Positions 25,402 to 37,634 of a DNA stretch of 64,000 nt are shown in pieces; positions within the stretch are counted from its first letter, which is position 1, and every line of letters begins with the position of its first letter. The DNA is from Nitrospira sp. (GTDB lineage: Bacteria > Nitrospirota > Nitrospiria > Nitrospirales > Nitrospiraceae). The notes beneath the pieces were generated by a model. That model was given only the letters and a program-made list of their open reading frames with translations. It ran no database searches and had not been told where the DNA came from. The translations under genes and the position numbers were made by a program. The DNA lies in NCBI GenBank assembly GCA_005116955.1, contig SWDI01000004.1, positions 7,540-71,539 on the forward strand, in the 5' to 3' direction.

Positions 25402-26257
25402 CCTCACACCTCGCAAAGTCTACCGCGTTTCCGTTCAACTGTTTAGACAGTACCGGCCCCCTGGTTCGGGCCGATCAAGCGTAGAAAATTGTTCTATGGG
25501 GACGGGAATATCAGAAAGTTTGGTATCAGGTATGATCATTTTAAGGAACATCTGGCTATATACTGGGCTACTCCCAAACTGCGCTTTGCATCGCCGGCCA
25601 ATTGATCATATGAAACAGGTGCATCATGTGTACCTTACCAGCGGGCAAGACTCTGCTGTCTCATCTGGCGACAGGACTGTGGTATTACTAGATGCTTTGT
25701 ACGATACTTACAAGTAAGTTTTAACCCACCTCGCCAGATCTATTCAGCCCTACCTCGTTTCATTTGGAGTTCGCCATCATTGATGCAGGGCTACGGCAGA
25801 ACCACCCTGTGACCAGGCTCCTACAGCAAGGAACAGGCCGCGAAGCACTTCATAAGAAATGGCGAAAATTCGGAAGGTTTGTGGCTTCTTCCTCAATAAG
25901 TACCTCCACGAGGTGAATCTTTTCAGATTCACTGAATCTAATTGGATTCAATGATGAGGGATGGGTGTGGTGGTACAGTCCGTCCGTTGAGATGACGAGG
26001 CACGGTAAATCTTATGGATTTTGCAACCATCGGTGAGATCGAGACGAGTCATTCGTCCAAGGGTTGGGCGACCCTGTTACGCATAAAGTGTCGGACCTTG
26101 AATCGTGAATGGCCCATGAGGACGAGGGCCACGTCAAACAGACAGGCTTCACTCACACCAGACCGATTGTGGAATGTAGGCTGAGGGTAAGGACAAGGTT
26201 GAGATTGAGTGTCGGGCAGTTTTTCCCCTAACCATCGACCTTAGCCTCAACCTTAAC
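25402..26257. other. About 850-base gene-free region between the RHS toxin and aroC
   Basis: No convincing gene is seen. A 61-codon plus-strand frame from about 25535 has no clear ribosome site. The region should hold the RHS promoter near 25420-25500. It also contains the nested GAATC hairpins (25913-25950), a 23-base near-copy of part of aroC (26109-26131, one mismatch with 26333-26355), and near 26180-26260 short AAGGTTGAG-like units in both orientations. Confidence 0.5.
25913..25950. repeat. Two adjacent hairpins sharing a GAATC core
   Basis: GTGAATCT-TTTC-AGATTCAC is a perfect 8-base stem with a 4-base loop. It is followed at once by TGAATC and GATTCA around a 6-base loop. The four arms are alternate copies of the same word, so the segment could switch between pairings. 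Its role is unknown: terminator, attenuator or repeat. Confidence 0.55.
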
Positions 26258-27361
26258 TTATCTTTCGACCGACCCAGGAATCTTCGGCGTAGGTGTGGCC
26301 ACATCCGCATTCTGCGCGCGATGCAGGAGCGCATGGTCCATGAGGACGAGGGCCAACATGGCTTCGGCAATTGGTGTGGCGCGGATGCCGACGCAGGGAT
26401 CGTGGCGGCCATTGGTCTCGACCATAACCGGATTGCCTTGCTTGTCGATCGACTTACGCGGAATGCGGATGCTGGAGGTCGGCTTGATGCCAATGGTCAC
26501 CACGACATCCTGCCCTGTGGAGATGCCACCGAGAACACCACCAGCATGGTTGGAGAGAAAGCCCTCTGGCGTCAGTTCATCGCCATGTTCTGACCCGCGC
26601 TGAGTCACCGACGCGAAGCCTGCTCCAATCTCAACGGCCTTTACCGCATTGATACTCATCATCGCTGCCGCCAGATCTGAATCCAACTTAGCATAGACCG
26701 GCGCACCCCACCCGACCGGCACCTGCTCGGCAATCGTCGTGATTTTGGCGCCAACCGAATCACCGGCCTTCCGCAGGTCATCCATGAATGATTCGAGTTT
26801 GGGCACCATATCCGGGTCGGCGGAGAAAAACGGATTCTGACTGACCGCCGCCCAATCCTTGAATGGCAACTCGTGAGGCCCCAACTGGCTCAGATAGCCT
26901 CGAATGACGATGCCGTATCTCTCCGACAACCATTTTCTTGCAATCGCGGCCGCCGCCACGCGCACCGCTGTCTCGCGGGCCGAGGCTCGTCCTCCACCCC
27001 GATGATCACGAATGCCATATTTCTGCCAATAGGTATAATCGGCGTGGCCCGGACGGAAGGTATCGAGGAGGTTGCCGTAATCTCGGCTGCGCTGGTCTTC
27101 GTTGCGAATCAGCAAGCCGATCGGCGTACCGGTCGTCTGTCCCTCAAACACTCCTGAGAGAATTTCAACGGTATCCGACTCCTGCCGTTGCGTGACATGG
27201 CGAGAGGTTCCAGGCTTTCGCCGGTCGAGGTCCTGCTGGATATCTTCTGCCGAGAGTGCGAGTCCAGGTGGGCATCCATCGACGACACATCCGATGGCAG
27301 GCCCATGGCTCTCGCCGAACGAGGTGACGGTAAAGATTCTGCCGAATGTATTACCGGCCAT
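26258..27361 (-). CDS. aroC: Chorismate synthase
   Basis: A 367-residue cytosolic enzyme that converts 5-enolpyruvylshikimate 3-phosphate to chorismate, the last shikimate-pathway step, using reduced FMN. It starts with [18 protein letters not shown] and contains [28 protein letters not shown] and the C-terminal [13 protein letters not shown], all family signatures. Length is typical. It lies 15 bases downstream of aspS on the same strand, as the last gene of a run including a pseudouridine synthase. Confidence 0.97.
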   Translation of the reverse strand: MAGNTFGRIFTVTSFGESHGPAIGCVVDGCPPGLALSAEDIQQDLDRRKPGTSRHVTQRQESDTVEILSGVFEGQTTGTPIGLLIRNEDQRSRDYGNLLDTFRPGHADYTYWQKYGIRDHRGGGRASARETAVRVAAAAIARKWLSERYGIVIRGYLSQLGPHELPFKDWAAVSQNPFFSADPDMVPKLESFMDDLRKAGDSVGAKITTIAEQVPVGWGAPVYAKLDSDLAAAMMSINAVKAVEIGAGFASVTQRGSEHGDELTPEGFLSNHAGGVLGGISTGQDVVVTIGIKPTSSIRIPRKSIDKQGNPVMVETNGRHDPCVGIRATPIAEAMLALVLMDHALLHRAQNADVATPTPKIPGSVER

Positions 27362-27376
27362 ATGGAGGCACGCTCC

Positions 27377-29140
27377 CTACTCGACCAGATCCAGCTTGAT
27401 GCGCAATTCCTTGAGTTGATCGGCAGCGACAGCCGATGGTGCATCGGTCAATGGGCATTGCGCCCGCTGCGTCTTGGGGAACGCGATGACGTCTCGGATT
27501 GAATCGGCTTTCCCCAATAGCATCACCAAGCGATCCAACCCAAACGCAATCCCACCATGCGGCGGAGCGCCATACTCCAGCGCCTCCAGCAGAAATCCAA
27601 ACTTACTCGCTGCATCCTCCTTGCCGATCCCAAGAAGATCAAACACTTTGCTCTGCACATTGCTGCGGTGAATACGAATGCTGCCACCGCCGATTTCACT
27701 CCCGTTCAGCACCATATCGTATGCCTTGGCCCGCACTTTCAGGGGTTCGGACTCCAGCAACGGTAGATCCTCATCGAGTGGTGCCGTGAAAGGATGGTGC
27801 ATGGCCACATACCGCTTCTGTTCCTGATCGTAATCCAACATGGGAAAATCAACGACCCATAGAGGCCGCCATGCGGAGGTGTCGATCAGCTTCAACTCCT
27901 CACCCAAGAGAAGCCTGATTCGTCCCATCACATCATGAACGACCGCTGGCTTGTCAGCGCCGAACAAGACCAGATCATTCGGCTGTGCTTCAGGCAAAGC
28001 CGCCGCAAACGCGTTGGCATTCAGAAATTTGGCAATGACGGATTCGAGCTGCCCCTCCGCCGTGAGCTTGAGCCACGCCAGGCCTTTCGCGCCAAAACTC
28101 TTCGCCATTTCCCCCAACGCGTCGATGCGTGTCCGCGACAGCGACGCTCCGCCCTTTACGATCAAGGCTTTGACGATGCCGCCCTTGGTCGCCGCATCCT
28201 TGAACACCTTAAAATCGCTCGCGGCGCCGAATGCCGTCATGTCATAGAGCGGCATGTCGAACCGGAGGTCCGGCTTGTCTGAGCCATAACGACCCATGGC
28301 TTCCGCATAGGTCATCCGAGGAAAGGGTGTCGGCAACTGCACGCCGCCGGCCTTATCAAAGACCGTGACAATCATACGCTCCATGAGGCTCATGACTTGC
28401 TCTCGATCCACAAACGACAGTTCCATGTCGATCTGGGTAAACTCCGGCTGCCGATCATTGCGGAGATCTTCGTCTCGGAAGCAGCGCGCGATCTGATAGT
28501 ACCGATCGACGCCGCTCACCATCAGCACCTGCTTGAAAAGTTGCGGCGACTGCGGCAGCGCAAAGAACTGTCCGGCATTGACGCGGCTCGGCACCAAATA
28601 ATCTCTGGCGCCTTCCGGCGTACTCTTTGTCAGAATCGGCGTCTCTACCTCCAAGAACCCTTCCGCGTTTACGAAGTCTCTGGTGGCCTGCAGAATGCCA
28701 TGACGCAGGCTCAAGAGCTGCTGCATCCGAGGCCGACGAAGGTCCAGGAACCGATACTTCAACCGAATCGCTTCTGTGACTTCTGCATCGTCTTCGATCA
28801 CAAATGGCGGGGTCTTGGCCTCATTGAGAATCTCCACCTCATCGACAAAGATTTCAACTTCGCCAGTCGAGAGGTCTGGATTCTTTGACTCATCCGGACG
28901 CGCCATGACATGGCCGGTGACCGATACCACACACTCGCTGCGGAGTGCATGGGCGGCCTGGTGAACCGCGAGATTTCGTTCTGCGTTGAAGACAACCTGT
29001 GTGATGCCAGTCCGGTCACGAAGATCAATAAAGATCACCACGCCATGATCACGACGTCGCTGAACCCAGCCGTTCAGCACAACGGTCTGCCCGACATGTT
29101 GCTTCTTCAACTCGCCGCAGCGATGTGTGCGGATGTTCAT
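27377..29140 (-). CDS. aspS: Aspartyl-tRNA synthetase
   Basis: A 587-residue class II synthetase that charges tRNA-Asp (bacterial type). The N-terminal OB anticodon domain has [23 protein letters not shown]. Motif 2 is in [18 protein letters not shown], the bacterial GAD insert lies in the middle, and motif 3 is [13 protein letters not shown]. The start overlaps the stop of the pseudouridine synthase gene by 4 bases. Whether it is discriminating or also charges tRNA-Asn cannot be told without checking for asnS and gatCAB elsewhere. Confidence 0.97.
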   Translation of the reverse strand: MNIRTHRCGELKKQHVGQTVVLNGWVQRRRDHGVVIFIDLRDRTGITQVVFNAERNLAVHQAAHALRSECVVSVTGHVMARPDESKNPDLSTGEVEIFVDEVEILNEAKTPPFVIEDDAEVTEAIRLKYRFLDLRRPRMQQLLSLRHGILQATRDFVNAEGFLEVETPILTKSTPEGARDYLVPSRVNAGQFFALPQSPQLFKQVLMVSGVDRYYQIARCFRDEDLRNDRQPEFTQIDMELSFVDREQVMSLMERMIVTVFDKAGGVQLPTPFPRMTYAEAMGRYGSDKPDLRFDMPLYDMTAFGAASDFKVFKDAATKGGIVKALIVKGGASLSRTRIDALGEMAKSFGAKGLAWLKLTAEGQLESVIAKFLNANAFAAALPEAQPNDLVLFGADKPAVVHDVMGRIRLLLGEELKLIDTSAWRPLWVVDFPMLDYDQEQKRYVAMHHPFTAPLDEDLPLLESEPLKVRAKAYDMVLNGSEIGGGSIRIHRSNVQSKVFDLLGIGKEDAASKFGFLLEALEYGAPPHGGIAFGLDRLVMLLGKADSIRDVIAFPKTQRAQCPLTDAPSAVAADQLKELRIKLDLVE

Positions 29141-29982
29141 ACCATTCTCGCTTTCTTGCCAACATACTTCTTGGTCTTGAGCGGTCTCGCCCAGCCCTCG
29201 CGCCTAACCAGCCGCTTGGGACCAGCCTTCGGCTCTTCTCCTTTTTCGACCGAGGTCACGCGTTCCTCAACCAGTTCGCGCAAGGCATTGGCTTCTCGAT
29301 CGGTGAGGAACCGAAACTCGCCGGGCTCCAGTTTGCCAAGCGCCAGTGACCCCATCCTGACCCGCATCAGCTTGATCACCAGATGCCCCACGGATTCCAA
29401 CATGCGTTTCACTTGATGCTTGCGGCCTTCCCGAATCGTGATCTCCAGCCAGGAGTTCGCCTCGGCTCTTTTTACCTTCTTGACCATCGCCGGACTCGTC
29501 ATGCCATCCTCTAGTTTGACTCCACGCTGCAGTTGGCTGATCTCAGCATCTGTCAGCACACCTTTGACCTTAATGAGATAGGTCTTAGGCACATGATAGC
29601 GCGGATGCAGGAGGGCCTGCGCCAACTCACCATTGTTGGTGAGCAGCATCAGCCCTTCACTATCAAAGTCCAAACGGCCAACCGGAAACACCCGTACGGA
29701 CACGCCATGAAGAAAGTCCTTCACGGTGTCTCTCCCACCGGGGTCGTCCAATGTCGACATGACGTTCTTGGGTTTGTTCAGCATCAAATACACAAACGGC
29801 TGTGCCGAGGTCAGGTGCTTCCCGTCCACTTTCACGTGATCACGTTCTGGATCGACCTTTGTCCCGAGTTCCGTGACCACCTTGCCGTTCACCGATACTC
29901 GGCCGGACGCAATCAGCATCTCAGCCTTTCGGCGGGACGAGAGCCCCGTGCTCGCGATGAGTTTTTGGAGACGAATGTCCAT
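29137..29982 (-). CDS. rluB: Ribosomal pseudouridine synthase, RluB/RsuA type
   Basis: About 281 residues. The N-terminal S4 RNA-binding domain ([21 protein letters not shown]) is followed by the RsuA/RluB catalytic domain with the conserved Asp in [19 protein letters not shown]. It ends with [10 protein letters not shown] and a basic C-terminal tail. It should modify 23S rRNA. The start was set at MDIRLQK; an ATG 5 codons earlier is possible. The stop overlaps aspS. The symbol is a best guess between rluB, rluE and rsuA-like members. Confidence 0.9.
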   Translation of the reverse strand: MDIRLQKLIASTGLSSRRKAEMLIASGRVSVNGKVVTELGTKVDPERDHVKVDGKHLTSAQPFVYLMLNKPKNVMSTLDDPGGRDTVKDFLHGVSVRVFPVGRLDFDSEGLMLLTNNGELAQALLHPRYHVPKTYLIKVKGVLTDAEISQLQRGVKLEDGMTSPAMVKKVKRAEANSWLEITIREGRKHQVKRMLESVGHLVIKLMRVRMGSLALGKLEPGEFRFLTDREANALRELVEERVTSVEKGEEPKAGPKRLVRREGWARPLKTKKYVGKKARMV

Positions 29983-30071
29983 TAATTTTCCAGTCACGTA
30001 TATTGTGTCATTCGCATGAGCACACCGGTCGGCGTCTCACGCTTCACGAAGGACACCGTACATTATTCCCA

Positions 30072-31628
30072 TTATTCCCATTCGATCGTCGATGGCGGTT
30101 TCGAGCTGATGTCATACACCACTCGATTCACGCCCTTCACTTCATTGATAATCCGGCTCGACATCCGGCCCAGCACATCGTTCGGGATCTTGGCCCAGTC
30201 GGCGGTCATCCCGTCTACGCTAGTCACTGCACGGATCGCCACAACATTATCATAGGTCCGTTGATCGCCCATGACGCCGACGGTGCGGATCGGCAAGAGC
30301 ACGGCAAAGAATTGCCAGATGTCCCGGTAGAGTCCCGCGCCGCGAATCTCATGATCGACGATCGTTTCGGCTCCACGGAGGATCGCCAATCGCTCCTTCG
30401 TCACAGAGCCAAGCACTCGGATCGCGAGACCCGGACCGGGAAACGGCTGCCGCCAGACAATCTCATCCGGCAAGCCCAGTTCGGTCCCCAGCACCCGCAC
30501 TTCGTCCTTGAACAATTCCCGAAGCGGCTCGATCAATTTCAACTTCATCCTGGCCGGCAGACCACCGACATTATGATGCGTCTTGATCGTAGCCGACGGC
30601 CCCTTGAAGCTCACGCTCTCAATGACATCGGGATAAAGCGTCCCTTGCACCAAGTACTTGACGCCCTTCAACTTCTTAGACTCGACCTCGAAATTCTTGA
30701 TGAACAAACGTCCGATGATTTTGCGCTTCCGTTCGGGATCGGTGACGCCCTTCAAACCGTCCAGGAACTGTGTCGTCCGATCAAGCACCCGAAGATTGAG
30801 ATGCATCTGCGACGCAAGGGTCTTCTTCACCTGGTCGCGTTCGCCCGCCCGAAGCACCCCGTTATCGACGAAGATGCAGGTCAACTGGTCTCCGATGGCG
30901 CGATGCGTGAGAGCCGCCGCGACCGACGAATCGACTCCGCCGCTCAGCGCGCAGATCACGCGATCTTTTCCGACCTGCTCGCGAATCTGATTCACTCCCT
31001 GATCCACGTAGGACTGCATGGTCCAAGTCGGCGTACAGCCGCAAATCTCATAGACAAAGTTGCGGAGCATCTTCGCTCCCTCCGGCGTATGCGCGACTTC
31101 CGGATGGAACTGCAGGCAATAGATCCGCCGCTGCGCATCCTCCGACTTCATGGCCGCAACCGGCGAGTTGTTGGTATGGGCAATGGACCGGAACCCCTTC
31201 GGCATACGCTCGATCCGGTCTCCATGGGACATCCACACCACCGAGGAACCACCGGCGCCAATACCTTTGAAGAGATCGCTGCGGTCATCGATCAGCACAT
31301 CCGCCCGACCATATTCTCGATGCGGCGCTTTAACAACCTTCCCGCCTGACAAATGCGTCACCAACTGCATGCCATAGCAGATGCCAAGGATTGGAATGTT
31401 CTGATCAAAGAGCTCCTTGGAAACACGCGGCGCGTTCTTTTCGTAGACACTGGAGGGCCCCCCGGACAGGACAATACCTTGCGGCCGATACGCAAGAATC
31501 GTCGCCAATGGGACCGTACAGGGGAGAATTTGCGAGTAGACCTGGGCTTCGCGAATGCGGCGGGCGATCAGTTGCGTGTACTGTGACCCAAAGTCGAGGA
31601 CCAGAATTCTATTGTGCCAAAGTTCCAT
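30072..31628 (-). CDS. guaA: GMP synthase (glutamine-hydrolysing)
   Basis: A 518-residue two-domain enzyme converting XMP to GMP. The N-terminal glutamine amidotransferase has the nucleophile motif [10 protein letters not shown], and a later FHPEV supplies the His. The ATP pyrophosphatase domain has the P-loop [10 protein letters not shown], and the C-terminal dimerisation segment ends in [18 protein letters not shown]. The start was set at MELWHNR; an upstream ATG adds 14 unlikely residues. It is downstream of guaB by 105 bases on the same strand, the common guaBA order. Confidence 0.97.
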   Translation of the reverse strand: MELWHNRILVLDFGSQYTQLIARRIREAQVYSQILPCTVPLATILAYRPQGIVLSGGPSSVYEKNAPRVSKELFDQNIPILGICYGMQLVTHLSGGKVVKAPHREYGRADVLIDDRSDLFKGIGAGGSSVVWMSHGDRIERMPKGFRSIAHTNNSPVAAMKSEDAQRRIYCLQFHPEVAHTPEGAKMLRNFVYEICGCTPTWTMQSYVDQGVNQIREQVGKDRVICALSGGVDSSVAAALTHRAIGDQLTCIFVDNGVLRAGERDQVKKTLASQMHLNLRVLDRTTQFLDGLKGVTDPERKRKIIGRLFIKNFEVESKKLKGVKYLVQGTLYPDVIESVSFKGPSATIKTHHNVGGLPARMKLKLIEPLRELFKDEVRVLGTELGLPDEIVWRQPFPGPGLAIRVLGSVTKERLAILRGAETIVDHEIRGAGLYRDIWQFFAVLLPIRTVGVMGDQRTYDNVVAIRAVTSVDGMTADWAKIPNDVLGRMSSRIINEVKGVNRVVYDISSKPPSTIEWE

Positions 31629-31733
31629 CGTGATGCTGTGACGGGTACAGGATGAGGGGTAAGGGGTCACTACCCATTCGACCCGTTAGGAATCGGAACC
31701 CCTCGTTCCTGCCTCCCAACTCTGTACCGGCAC

Positions 31734-33200
31734 CTATTCCCAATCCATCCGATAGTTCGGCGCTTCTTTGGTAATGATCACGTCATGCACATGACTCTCA
31801 CGGAGGCCGGCCACGGATTGTCTGATGAACGTGGCATTCCGTTGCAAATCGACAATCGCTTTACAGCCACAGTATCCCATTCCCGATCGCACACCGCCGA
31901 CGAGCTGATACACCACGGCAGCCAACGAACCTTTATAGGGCACACGGCCTTCGATCCCTTCGGGCACCAGTTTCTGGGCCGGGCGTCCTCCTTGTCCATA
32001 CCGATCCCCGCCTCCTCGCTCCATCGCTCCGATGGAGCCCATGCCGCGATAGACCTTGTAGGTTCTCGCTTGATAGAGCACCGTCTCACCCGGAGACTCT
32101 TCTGTTCCGGCAAAGAGTCCACCAAGCATCACAGACGACGCCCCAGCAGCCAAGGCCTTTGTAATATCGCCTGAGAACTTGATGCCGCCATCGGCAATAA
32201 TCGGTACCCCACTGCCAGTTAACACTTTTGCGCAATCCGCGATGGCGGTCAGCTGCGGCATTCCGGCGCCTGACACGATTCGCGTCGTGCAAATCGATCC
32301 CGGTCCGACCCCGACCTTGACCGCATCGACTCCGGCTTTGAGGAGGTCTTTGGCCGCCTCTGCGGTCCCGATGTTTCCCACGACCAGTTCGAGAGCCGGA
32401 TACAGTTTCTTGATCATCTTCGCCGTATCCAGCACGGCTTGCGAATGGCCGTGCGCCGTGTCAATCACCACAAGATCCACGCCGGATCTCTTGAGCAGCG
32501 TCACGCGCTCTTCCGTGTCCGGTCCGACACCCACCGCCGCCCCGACCCGTAAGCGCCCATGGCCATCCTTGCAGGCGTTGGGATACTTGACCCGTTTTTC
32601 GATATCTTTAATGGTAATGAGCCCTTTGAGCTCAAATTGTTTATTCACCACCGGTAATTTTTCAATCCGGTGCTCATGCAGAATCTCTTTGGCCTTCTCC
32701 AGGCTGGTGCCCTCCGGCGCCGTAATCAACCGGTCTCGCTTCATCACCTGCGCCACCTTCAGGTCCATCCTGGTTTCAAACCGCAGGTCACGGTTGGTGA
32801 GAATCCCAACCAGCTTGCGCCCTTTGGTGACGGGGATACCCGAGATCCGATACTTCGCCATGAGTTGGTACGCGTCTCGAATCGTTTGGTCGGGAGAAAT
32901 CGTGACGGGGTCGAGGATCATTCCGCTTTCTGACTTCTTCACCTTATCGACTTCCGTCGCCTGATCTTCCAGAGACAACACGCGATGAATGATCCCGATA
33001 CCCCCTTCGCGCGCCATCGCAATCGCCAGCCGAGATTCCGTCACGGTATCCATAGCCGCGCTGACGAGCGGGATATTGATCCGGATATTGCGCGACACAA
33101 AGGTGCCGGTATCGACTTCATTGGGTACAATCTTCGACTTGGCCGGCACGAGGACCACGTCGTCGTATGTCAGTCCGAGTCGCGGTTCTTTATCAAGCAT
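31734..33200 (-). CDS. guaB: Inosine-5'-monophosphate dehydrogenase
   Basis: A 488-residue enzyme oxidising IMP to XMP with NAD, the committed step to guanine nucleotides. Start [15 protein letters not shown] follows a GAGGGAG ribosome site. Two CBS domains occupy about residues 95-210. The catalytic cysteine loop is [11 protein letters not shown], and the flap region has [15 protein letters not shown]. Full length. It lies 10 bases after the NHL protein stop codon and probably shares its transcript; guaA follows. Confidence 0.97.
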   Translation of the reverse strand: MLDKEPRLGLTYDDVVLVPAKSKIVPNEVDTGTFVSRNIRINIPLVSAAMDTVTESRLAIAMAREGGIGIIHRVLSLEDQATEVDKVKKSESGMILDPVTISPDQTIRDAYQLMAKYRISGIPVTKGRKLVGILTNRDLRFETRMDLKVAQVMKRDRLITAPEGTSLEKAKEILHEHRIEKLPVVNKQFELKGLITIKDIEKRVKYPNACKDGHGRLRVGAAVGVGPDTEERVTLLKRSGVDLVVIDTAHGHSQAVLDTAKMIKKLYPALELVVGNIGTAEAAKDLLKAGVDAVKVGVGPGSICTTRIVSGAGMPQLTAIADCAKVLTGSGVPIIADGGIKFSGDITKALAAGASSVMLGGLFAGTEESPGETVLYQARTYKVYRGMGSIGAMERGGGDRYGQGGRPAQKLVPEGIEGRVPYKGSLAAVVYQLVGGVRSGMGYCGCKAIVDLQRNATFIRQSVAGLRESHVHDVIITKEAPNYRMDWE

Positions 33201-33210
33201 CGCTCCCTCT

Positions 33211-36177
33211 TCACACGTTCTGCGTTCGTTGCATGTTCTCCACCTCGGCCAGCTCCTCCGCCTCGCCCTGCAACCGTTCACTGCCCTCGTCCGCCGGCAT
33301 GAACTGCTGCACCCGTGTGTTGCCGCTATCCACGACAAAGACGCTCCCCTTCGCATCGACGGCGATCCCGTAGGGAAAATTGAATTGCCCGTCGCCGTTT
33401 CCAAACCCGCCCCACTGGGTGATGAAATTGCCCTCGCGATCGAACTTTTCAATCCGATGATTCCCGGTATCCGTCACGTAGAGCTGTCCAGCTCCGTCAA
33501 CGGTGATCCCCCAAGGCGAGCGCAATTGTCCGGCCTCTTGTGCCAAAGCACTGCTGGCATGCCCGGCAGCTGAACTGCCCCCCCACTTCGTTAACAGCTG
33601 GGGTAAGACGTTGGTACTGGTGTCAAATTTCTGGATGCGGTGATTGCCCATATCGACGACATAGACGGTCCCGTCTTCTTGATCGACGGCCACGCCACGC
33701 GGGAAATAGAACTGCCCATCACCGTTGCCGAAGCTGCCCCAGGCCATGATGAACTCGCCGGACATGTCGAATTTCTGCACACGGAAATTGGCGCTATCGA
33801 CGACGTAGATGTAGCCGCGCACGCGGTCGACCGCAATCCCCCAGGGCGCATTGAACTGTCCTTCGCCGTTTCCACGCGAACCGAACTTCATCATGTACCC
33901 GCCGAGCTTCCCGTCGAACTTTTGAACCCGGTGGTTATTGGTATCCACTACCCAAACATCGCCCTTCCCGTCGCAGGCAATACCAGTGGGATTGTGAAAG
34001 TTCGCATTAGCTGAGCCAAAACTTCCCCACAGAATGATGAAGTTCCCGGCATTATCGAACTTCTGCACACGATTGTTGCCGTTGTCGACGACAAACAGCG
34101 ATCCTTGTTGATCGGCACACAGTCCGTACATCGGCGCGATAAACTCTCCGCCGTGCAACAACGACGCACCCCGCCCCGGCTTCCCCCACTTCGACACGCA
34201 CAGATAGCCAGACGTATTGACCAAAATAGTCGTGCTGGCCGGCGTCGAGACATTGTTGCCGATATCTTTGAACCAGACATAAATGGTTTTGTGCCCATCT
34301 CCAGGCGAGAGAATGAACGGAATCGTGGCTCCGAACTTGATCGCCGATGTCACATCCACCCACCCGGGCGTACCAGCCACAGGCGTCAACGGACTTTCAG
34401 AAATAAAATAGGCCCCGACCCCTGTATCCAAATCGGTTGCCGAAATCGTCACCACGACTTCGGGCGAGTTGGTCATGAAGGCCCCGTGATTGATCACGGC
34501 ATAAGGATTCTGCGGCGCCGTGATATCGATGAGCACGGGTATCGCTGTGACTTCTTCCGAGGGTCCGCTTTCCGTTCCATCTTCGAACGACGCAGTCACC
34601 GCATAAAAATAGGGCGTATCGTTCGTGAGACCTTCATGCGTGTAGGGGTTCGTGACGCCTTCAATCTTCGTCGCCCCCTCTATCGTGACATGAGGCGAGG
34701 TACTGAAATAGAGATTGTAGGCCTGCGCGCCAGGCACCTCCATCCAACTCAGAAAGACTTCCGTGTCGCCGGCCTTGACGGCAAGGCTGCGGGGTGGCTG
34801 CACCGCCCCGGCTTCCACTGTGTGCGCAGGCTGGTCCTTTCCACGATTCATCTCTTCTTCGGTCGGCACATATTTCAGAACACGGTGATTGCCGCTATCG
34901 ACGACGAACACGCAGCCTTCCTTATCGACCGCAATGCCATAGGGAAAATTGACCTGTCCCTCTGTTTTTCCTCGGTTCCCAAATGAGCACAGAAACGTCC
35001 CGTTGCCGTCGAACTTCTGCATTCGATGGTTGCCGCTGTCGACGACATAGACGTTGCCGAGCGCGTCACACGCGATGCCCCATGGTGACTTAAACTGTCC
35101 GGGTCCCTGGCCTTCCCGGCCCCATTTCGTCAAGAAGCTTCCTCGGGCATCGAATTTTTGGATACGATTATTACTTTCATCGGCCACATAAATATTGCCG
35201 ATAAAATCGACCGCCACGCCGCGCGGAAAGAAGAAGGCGCCGTCGAAGCTGCCGTCACGGCCCCACTTCAGCAGTGGTTGGCCATCAGCTTGAAATTTTT
35301 GGATGCGCGCGTTGCTCGTGTCGGAGACATACACATGGCCGTCTTGATCCGTTGTAATACCCCAGGGCACATCGAAGCGGCCCATATCGGCCCCCCGCCA
35401 GGCGAACCCAAACTTGCCCCATGCTTTCTGCGCGTTACCCTCGAGATCGAACTTCTGCACCCGATTGTTGCCGCTGTCAGCCACATACATAACATCGCCC
35501 GGCCCGACCGCCAAACCACGGGGATAGTAGAACTGGCCTTCCTGTGAACTCGGGTCACCGCCCCACCGAGCCAGGAACGTTCCAGTTTTATCGAATTTTT
35601 GGATCGAATGGTTATCCGTATCTGCCACGTAGATGTTGCCGTCCTTGTCGAGCGCAATCCCCGTGGGTGAGTTCAACTCCCCATCGCCCACTCCTTCACA
35701 GCCGATGACCATGGCCAGGAGATAGGGCGATGGAATCGCCATCACTTCTTGCGATTCAAGGCTTTCGCCCTTCGAGGTGACGACGGTGACGACATAATGG
35801 TAACAAGTGCCATTGGCCAGGTCATCATGGACGTAGGGACTCGAGGCGCCCTCCAGACACGTCGCCTTGTCCTTCTTCACACCGATCACACCCTTAAAAT
35901 CTTCAGGGCCTGCGATGGGACGAGTCAATTCCGAGTATTTGATCTGTACGCCCTTGGACGTCTGAAAGTAGAGGTTGTAGTACATGGCATCCGGAACTGG
36001 ATCCCATGTGACGATAATACGCCCATTGCCGGGTTTGGCATGAACGTGTTGCGGAGGTGACGGCAGCTCTTCTTCCTCCGCCACCGAATCTCCGGCACCC
36101 CACTCTCCCTGAAGCCCATCGATACGGATGGGGGACCGATCGAATTGAAACATATCGTCAAAAAGCCAAGCTTTCAT
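33211..36177 (-). CDS. Large NHL-repeat protein with two six-bladed propellers and Fn3-like domains
   Basis: A 988-residue protein. I count twelve NHL repeats, each ending in a variant of NHRIQKFD, arranged as two sets of six. This predicts two beta-propellers. An Fn3-like domain precedes the first set ([18 protein letters not shown]). Another, plus an Ig-like segment, lies between the sets ([18 protein letters not shown]). No signal peptide or membrane segment is visible at the N-terminus ([19 protein letters not shown]). NHL propellers bind proteins or RNA. The position just before guaB probably means shared transcription rather than shared function. The first codon may instead be the GTG one codon earlier. 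Confidence 0.85.
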   Translation of the reverse strand: MKAWLFDDMFQFDRSPIRIDGLQGEWGAGDSVAEEEELPSPPQHVHAKPGNGRIIVTWDPVPDAMYYNLYFQTSKGVQIKYSELTRPIAGPEDFKGVIGVKKDKATCLEGASSPYVHDDLANGTCYHYVVTVVTSKGESLESQEVMAIPSPYLLAMVIGCEGVGDGELNSPTGIALDKDGNIYVADTDNHSIQKFDKTGTFLARWGGDPSSQEGQFYYPRGLAVGPGDVMYVADSGNNRVQKFDLEGNAQKAWGKFGFAWRGADMGRFDVPWGITTDQDGHVYVSDTSNARIQKFQADGQPLLKWGRDGSFDGAFFFPRGVAVDFIGNIYVADESNNRIQKFDARGSFLTKWGREGQGPGQFKSPWGIACDALGNVYVVDSGNHRMQKFDGNGTFLCSFGNRGKTEGQVNFPYGIAVDKEGCVFVVDSGNHRVLKYVPTEEEMNRGKDQPAHTVEAGAVQPPRSLAVKAGDTEVFLSWMEVPGAQAYNLYFSTSPHVTIEGATKIEGVTNPYTHEGLTNDTPYFYAVTASFEDGTESGPSEEVTAIPVLIDITAPQNPYAVINHGAFMTNSPEVVVTISATDLDTGVGAYFISESPLTPVAGTPGWVDVTSAIKFGATIPFILSPGDGHKTIYVWFKDIGNNVSTPASTTILVNTSGYLCVSKWGKPGRGASLLHGGEFIAPMYGLCADQQGSLFVVDNGNNRVQKFDNAGNFIILWGSFGSANANFHNPTGIACDGKGDVWVVDTNNHRVQKFDGKLGGYMMKFGSRGNGEGQFNAPWGIAVDRVRGYIYVVDSANFRVQKFDMSGEFIMAWGSFGNGDGQFYFPRGVAVDQEDGTVYVVDMGNHRIQKFDTSTNVLPQLLTKWGGSSAAGHASSALAQEAGQLRSPWGITVDGAGQLYVTDTGNHRIEKFDREGNFITQWGGFGNGDGQFNFPYGIAVDAKGSVFVVDSGNTRVQQFMPADEGSERLQGEAEELAEVENMQRTQNV

Positions 36178-36469
36178 CACGGTGTTGCCTCAGATTGCTC
36201 GTGGGAACGACTCAGAAACAGCGGAACTTTCAATCATTTAGACTTGGGTTGACCACTGTAGCAAAGCGACGGAAATAGAGTCAAGGCAACCGCCACAATG
36301 CCTAGAAGAATGATGTCTTGAAAAAGAGCCCTATGGTATCCGTCGTTGGATCGATTACAATGCAACGGTCCCCCGAGTCAACGCCCGTGATCAGAGGGCC
36401 CTCTTCTCTAGGCAATTTTCATGGTAGTTGGATGTTTTTCAAATAGAAAGGAGCGCAACAGAAGCCACG

Positions 36470-36679
36470 ATGCGAAACTTCATCCTTGGCGTCACGGTCG
36501 GTGCCGTCCTTACCACGATGGTGGTCCAGGCAGCAGGGAAAGATGGAATTGGAGGGAGTGGACGGCCTCTGCTCTTGAATGATGAGCGAGAGCGGCAGTT
36601 TCAGCTTCAACTCGACCACATACGTCAACAAACTGAGCTGGAACAGGCACGCATGCAAGGGAAAAAGAAACCCTGCTAG
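36470..36679 (+). CDS. Small exported protein
   Basis: A 69-residue protein with an N-terminal hydrophobic segment (FILGVTVGAVLTTMVVQA) that looks like a signal peptide. A short charged, glutamine-rich helical part follows (ERERQFQLQLDHIRQQ), then a basic end KGKKKPC-like tail. GGAG lies 17 bases upstream, rather far. It is divergent from the NHL protein. No family is recognised. Confidence 0.6.
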   Translation: MRNFILGVTVGAVLTTMVVQAAGKDGIGGSGRPLLLNDERERQFQLQLDHIRQQTELEQARMQGKKKPC

Positions 36680-36790
36680 TGAGCCACAAGCCCTCCGAAC
36701 TGGCCGATCGTCACTTTCGTCGTGCTATAGACCGAATAATCAATAACCACGTATCAATGGCAGATAGGACGAATTCAAAGGTGGATAATT

Positions 36791-36964
36791 ATGAGAATGT
36801 TTCAAGTCAGACAAACTGTCACCTATGACCTGACGACGGCCGCGGGAACAGAGCAGGAAGCCATTTTGAAAGCCAAAGGTATTCCACTGTCTCAATGGAC
36901 CGCTGATCCCGGTGAGATCACGGCCGAGATGCTGGATGAGACCGATGAAATCGACGAGTACTGA
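36791..36964 (+). CDS. Small acidic hypothetical protein (57 residues)
   Basis: An ATG preceded by AGGTGG at good spacing opens a 57-codon frame. The product begins MRMFQVRQTVTYDLTTAAG and ends in a strongly acidic tail (EMLDETDEIDEY). No family is recognised. It lies between a small exported protein and a cytochrome c gene, all on the plus strand. Confidence 0.55.
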   Translation: MRMFQVRQTVTYDLTTAAGTEQEAILKAKGIPLSQWTADPGEITAEMLDETDEIDEY

Positions 36965-37048
36965 ACGACGCCCATAGTCTGTTCCACCTTGCAGAGACAC
37001 TGAGGACAGATAGCCGACACGCATCATCACGGTCAGAGAGAAGAAGCC

Positions 37049-37564
37049 ATGCGCCTGATTCAAAGCATCCAAACATCCGCGCTGTGTTTGCTCCTCATCA
37101 CTGCCATGGCAACCGCAGCCACTGCCGGGGACAAGGGACGCGCCAGCGGTCAGACTGCTCCATTGGATAAGAAAACTGAGGACAGGGCACGGTATGTCAT
37201 CAAGATCGCTGGGTGTAATGATTGCCACACCACCGGCTATGCGGAAGCCGCTGGAAAGATTCCTGAGAAAGACTGGCTCAAGGGAGATGCGATGGGATGG
37301 CGCGGGCCTTGGGGTACAACCTACGCGAGCAACATACGGCTCTATATGCAGAATCTCTCAGAATCCCAGTGGATCCAGGTTTCACGGTCGGTTGAGTTTC
37401 GACCACCCATGCCATGGTTCGTCCTGCGCGAGATGACCGAGCAGGACCTGCGAGCCATCTATCGATTTATCAGAAAGCTCGGCCCGGCCGGGGAACCGGC
37501 GCCCGCCTATGTTCCGCCGGATCAAGAACCGCCACAACCATATATTTTGTTCCCCTCCCACTAA
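37049..37564 (+). CDS. Periplasmic mono-haem cytochrome c
   Basis: A 171-residue protein. A Sec signal peptide of ~27 residues precedes a single haem-attachment motif CNDCH (Cys56, Cys59, His60). A possible methionine ligand lies in FRPPMPW. The C-terminus is proline-rich (PAYVPPDQEPPQP). It should carry electrons in the periplasm; the partner is not encoded next to it. A diverged sulfite- or alcohol-dehydrogenase-type cytochrome subunit is possible. Confidence 0.85.
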   Translation: MRLIQSIQTSALCLLLITAMATAATAGDKGRASGQTAPLDKKTEDRARYVIKIAGCNDCHTTGYAEAAGKIPEKDWLKGDAMGWRGPWGTTYASNIRLYMQNLSESQWIQVSRSVEFRPPMPWFVLREMTEQDLRAIYRFIRKLGPAGEPAPAYVPPDQEPPQPYILFPSH

Positions 37565-37634
37565 ATAAGGTTCGGAATGCCCACATACTGGAATGGCGAA
37601 AATCATTCGAAAACCGATAGCGAGTTCCTATGCT

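Noticed and set aside
25535..25717. Plus-strand frame of 61 codons upstream of the RHS gene
   Set aside because: No clear ribosome site and no recognised pattern; it may be chance.
30003..31349. A 448-codon plus-strand frame antisense to guaA
   Set aside because: guaA is certain by its motifs; the antisense product is His/Arg-rich without any domain.
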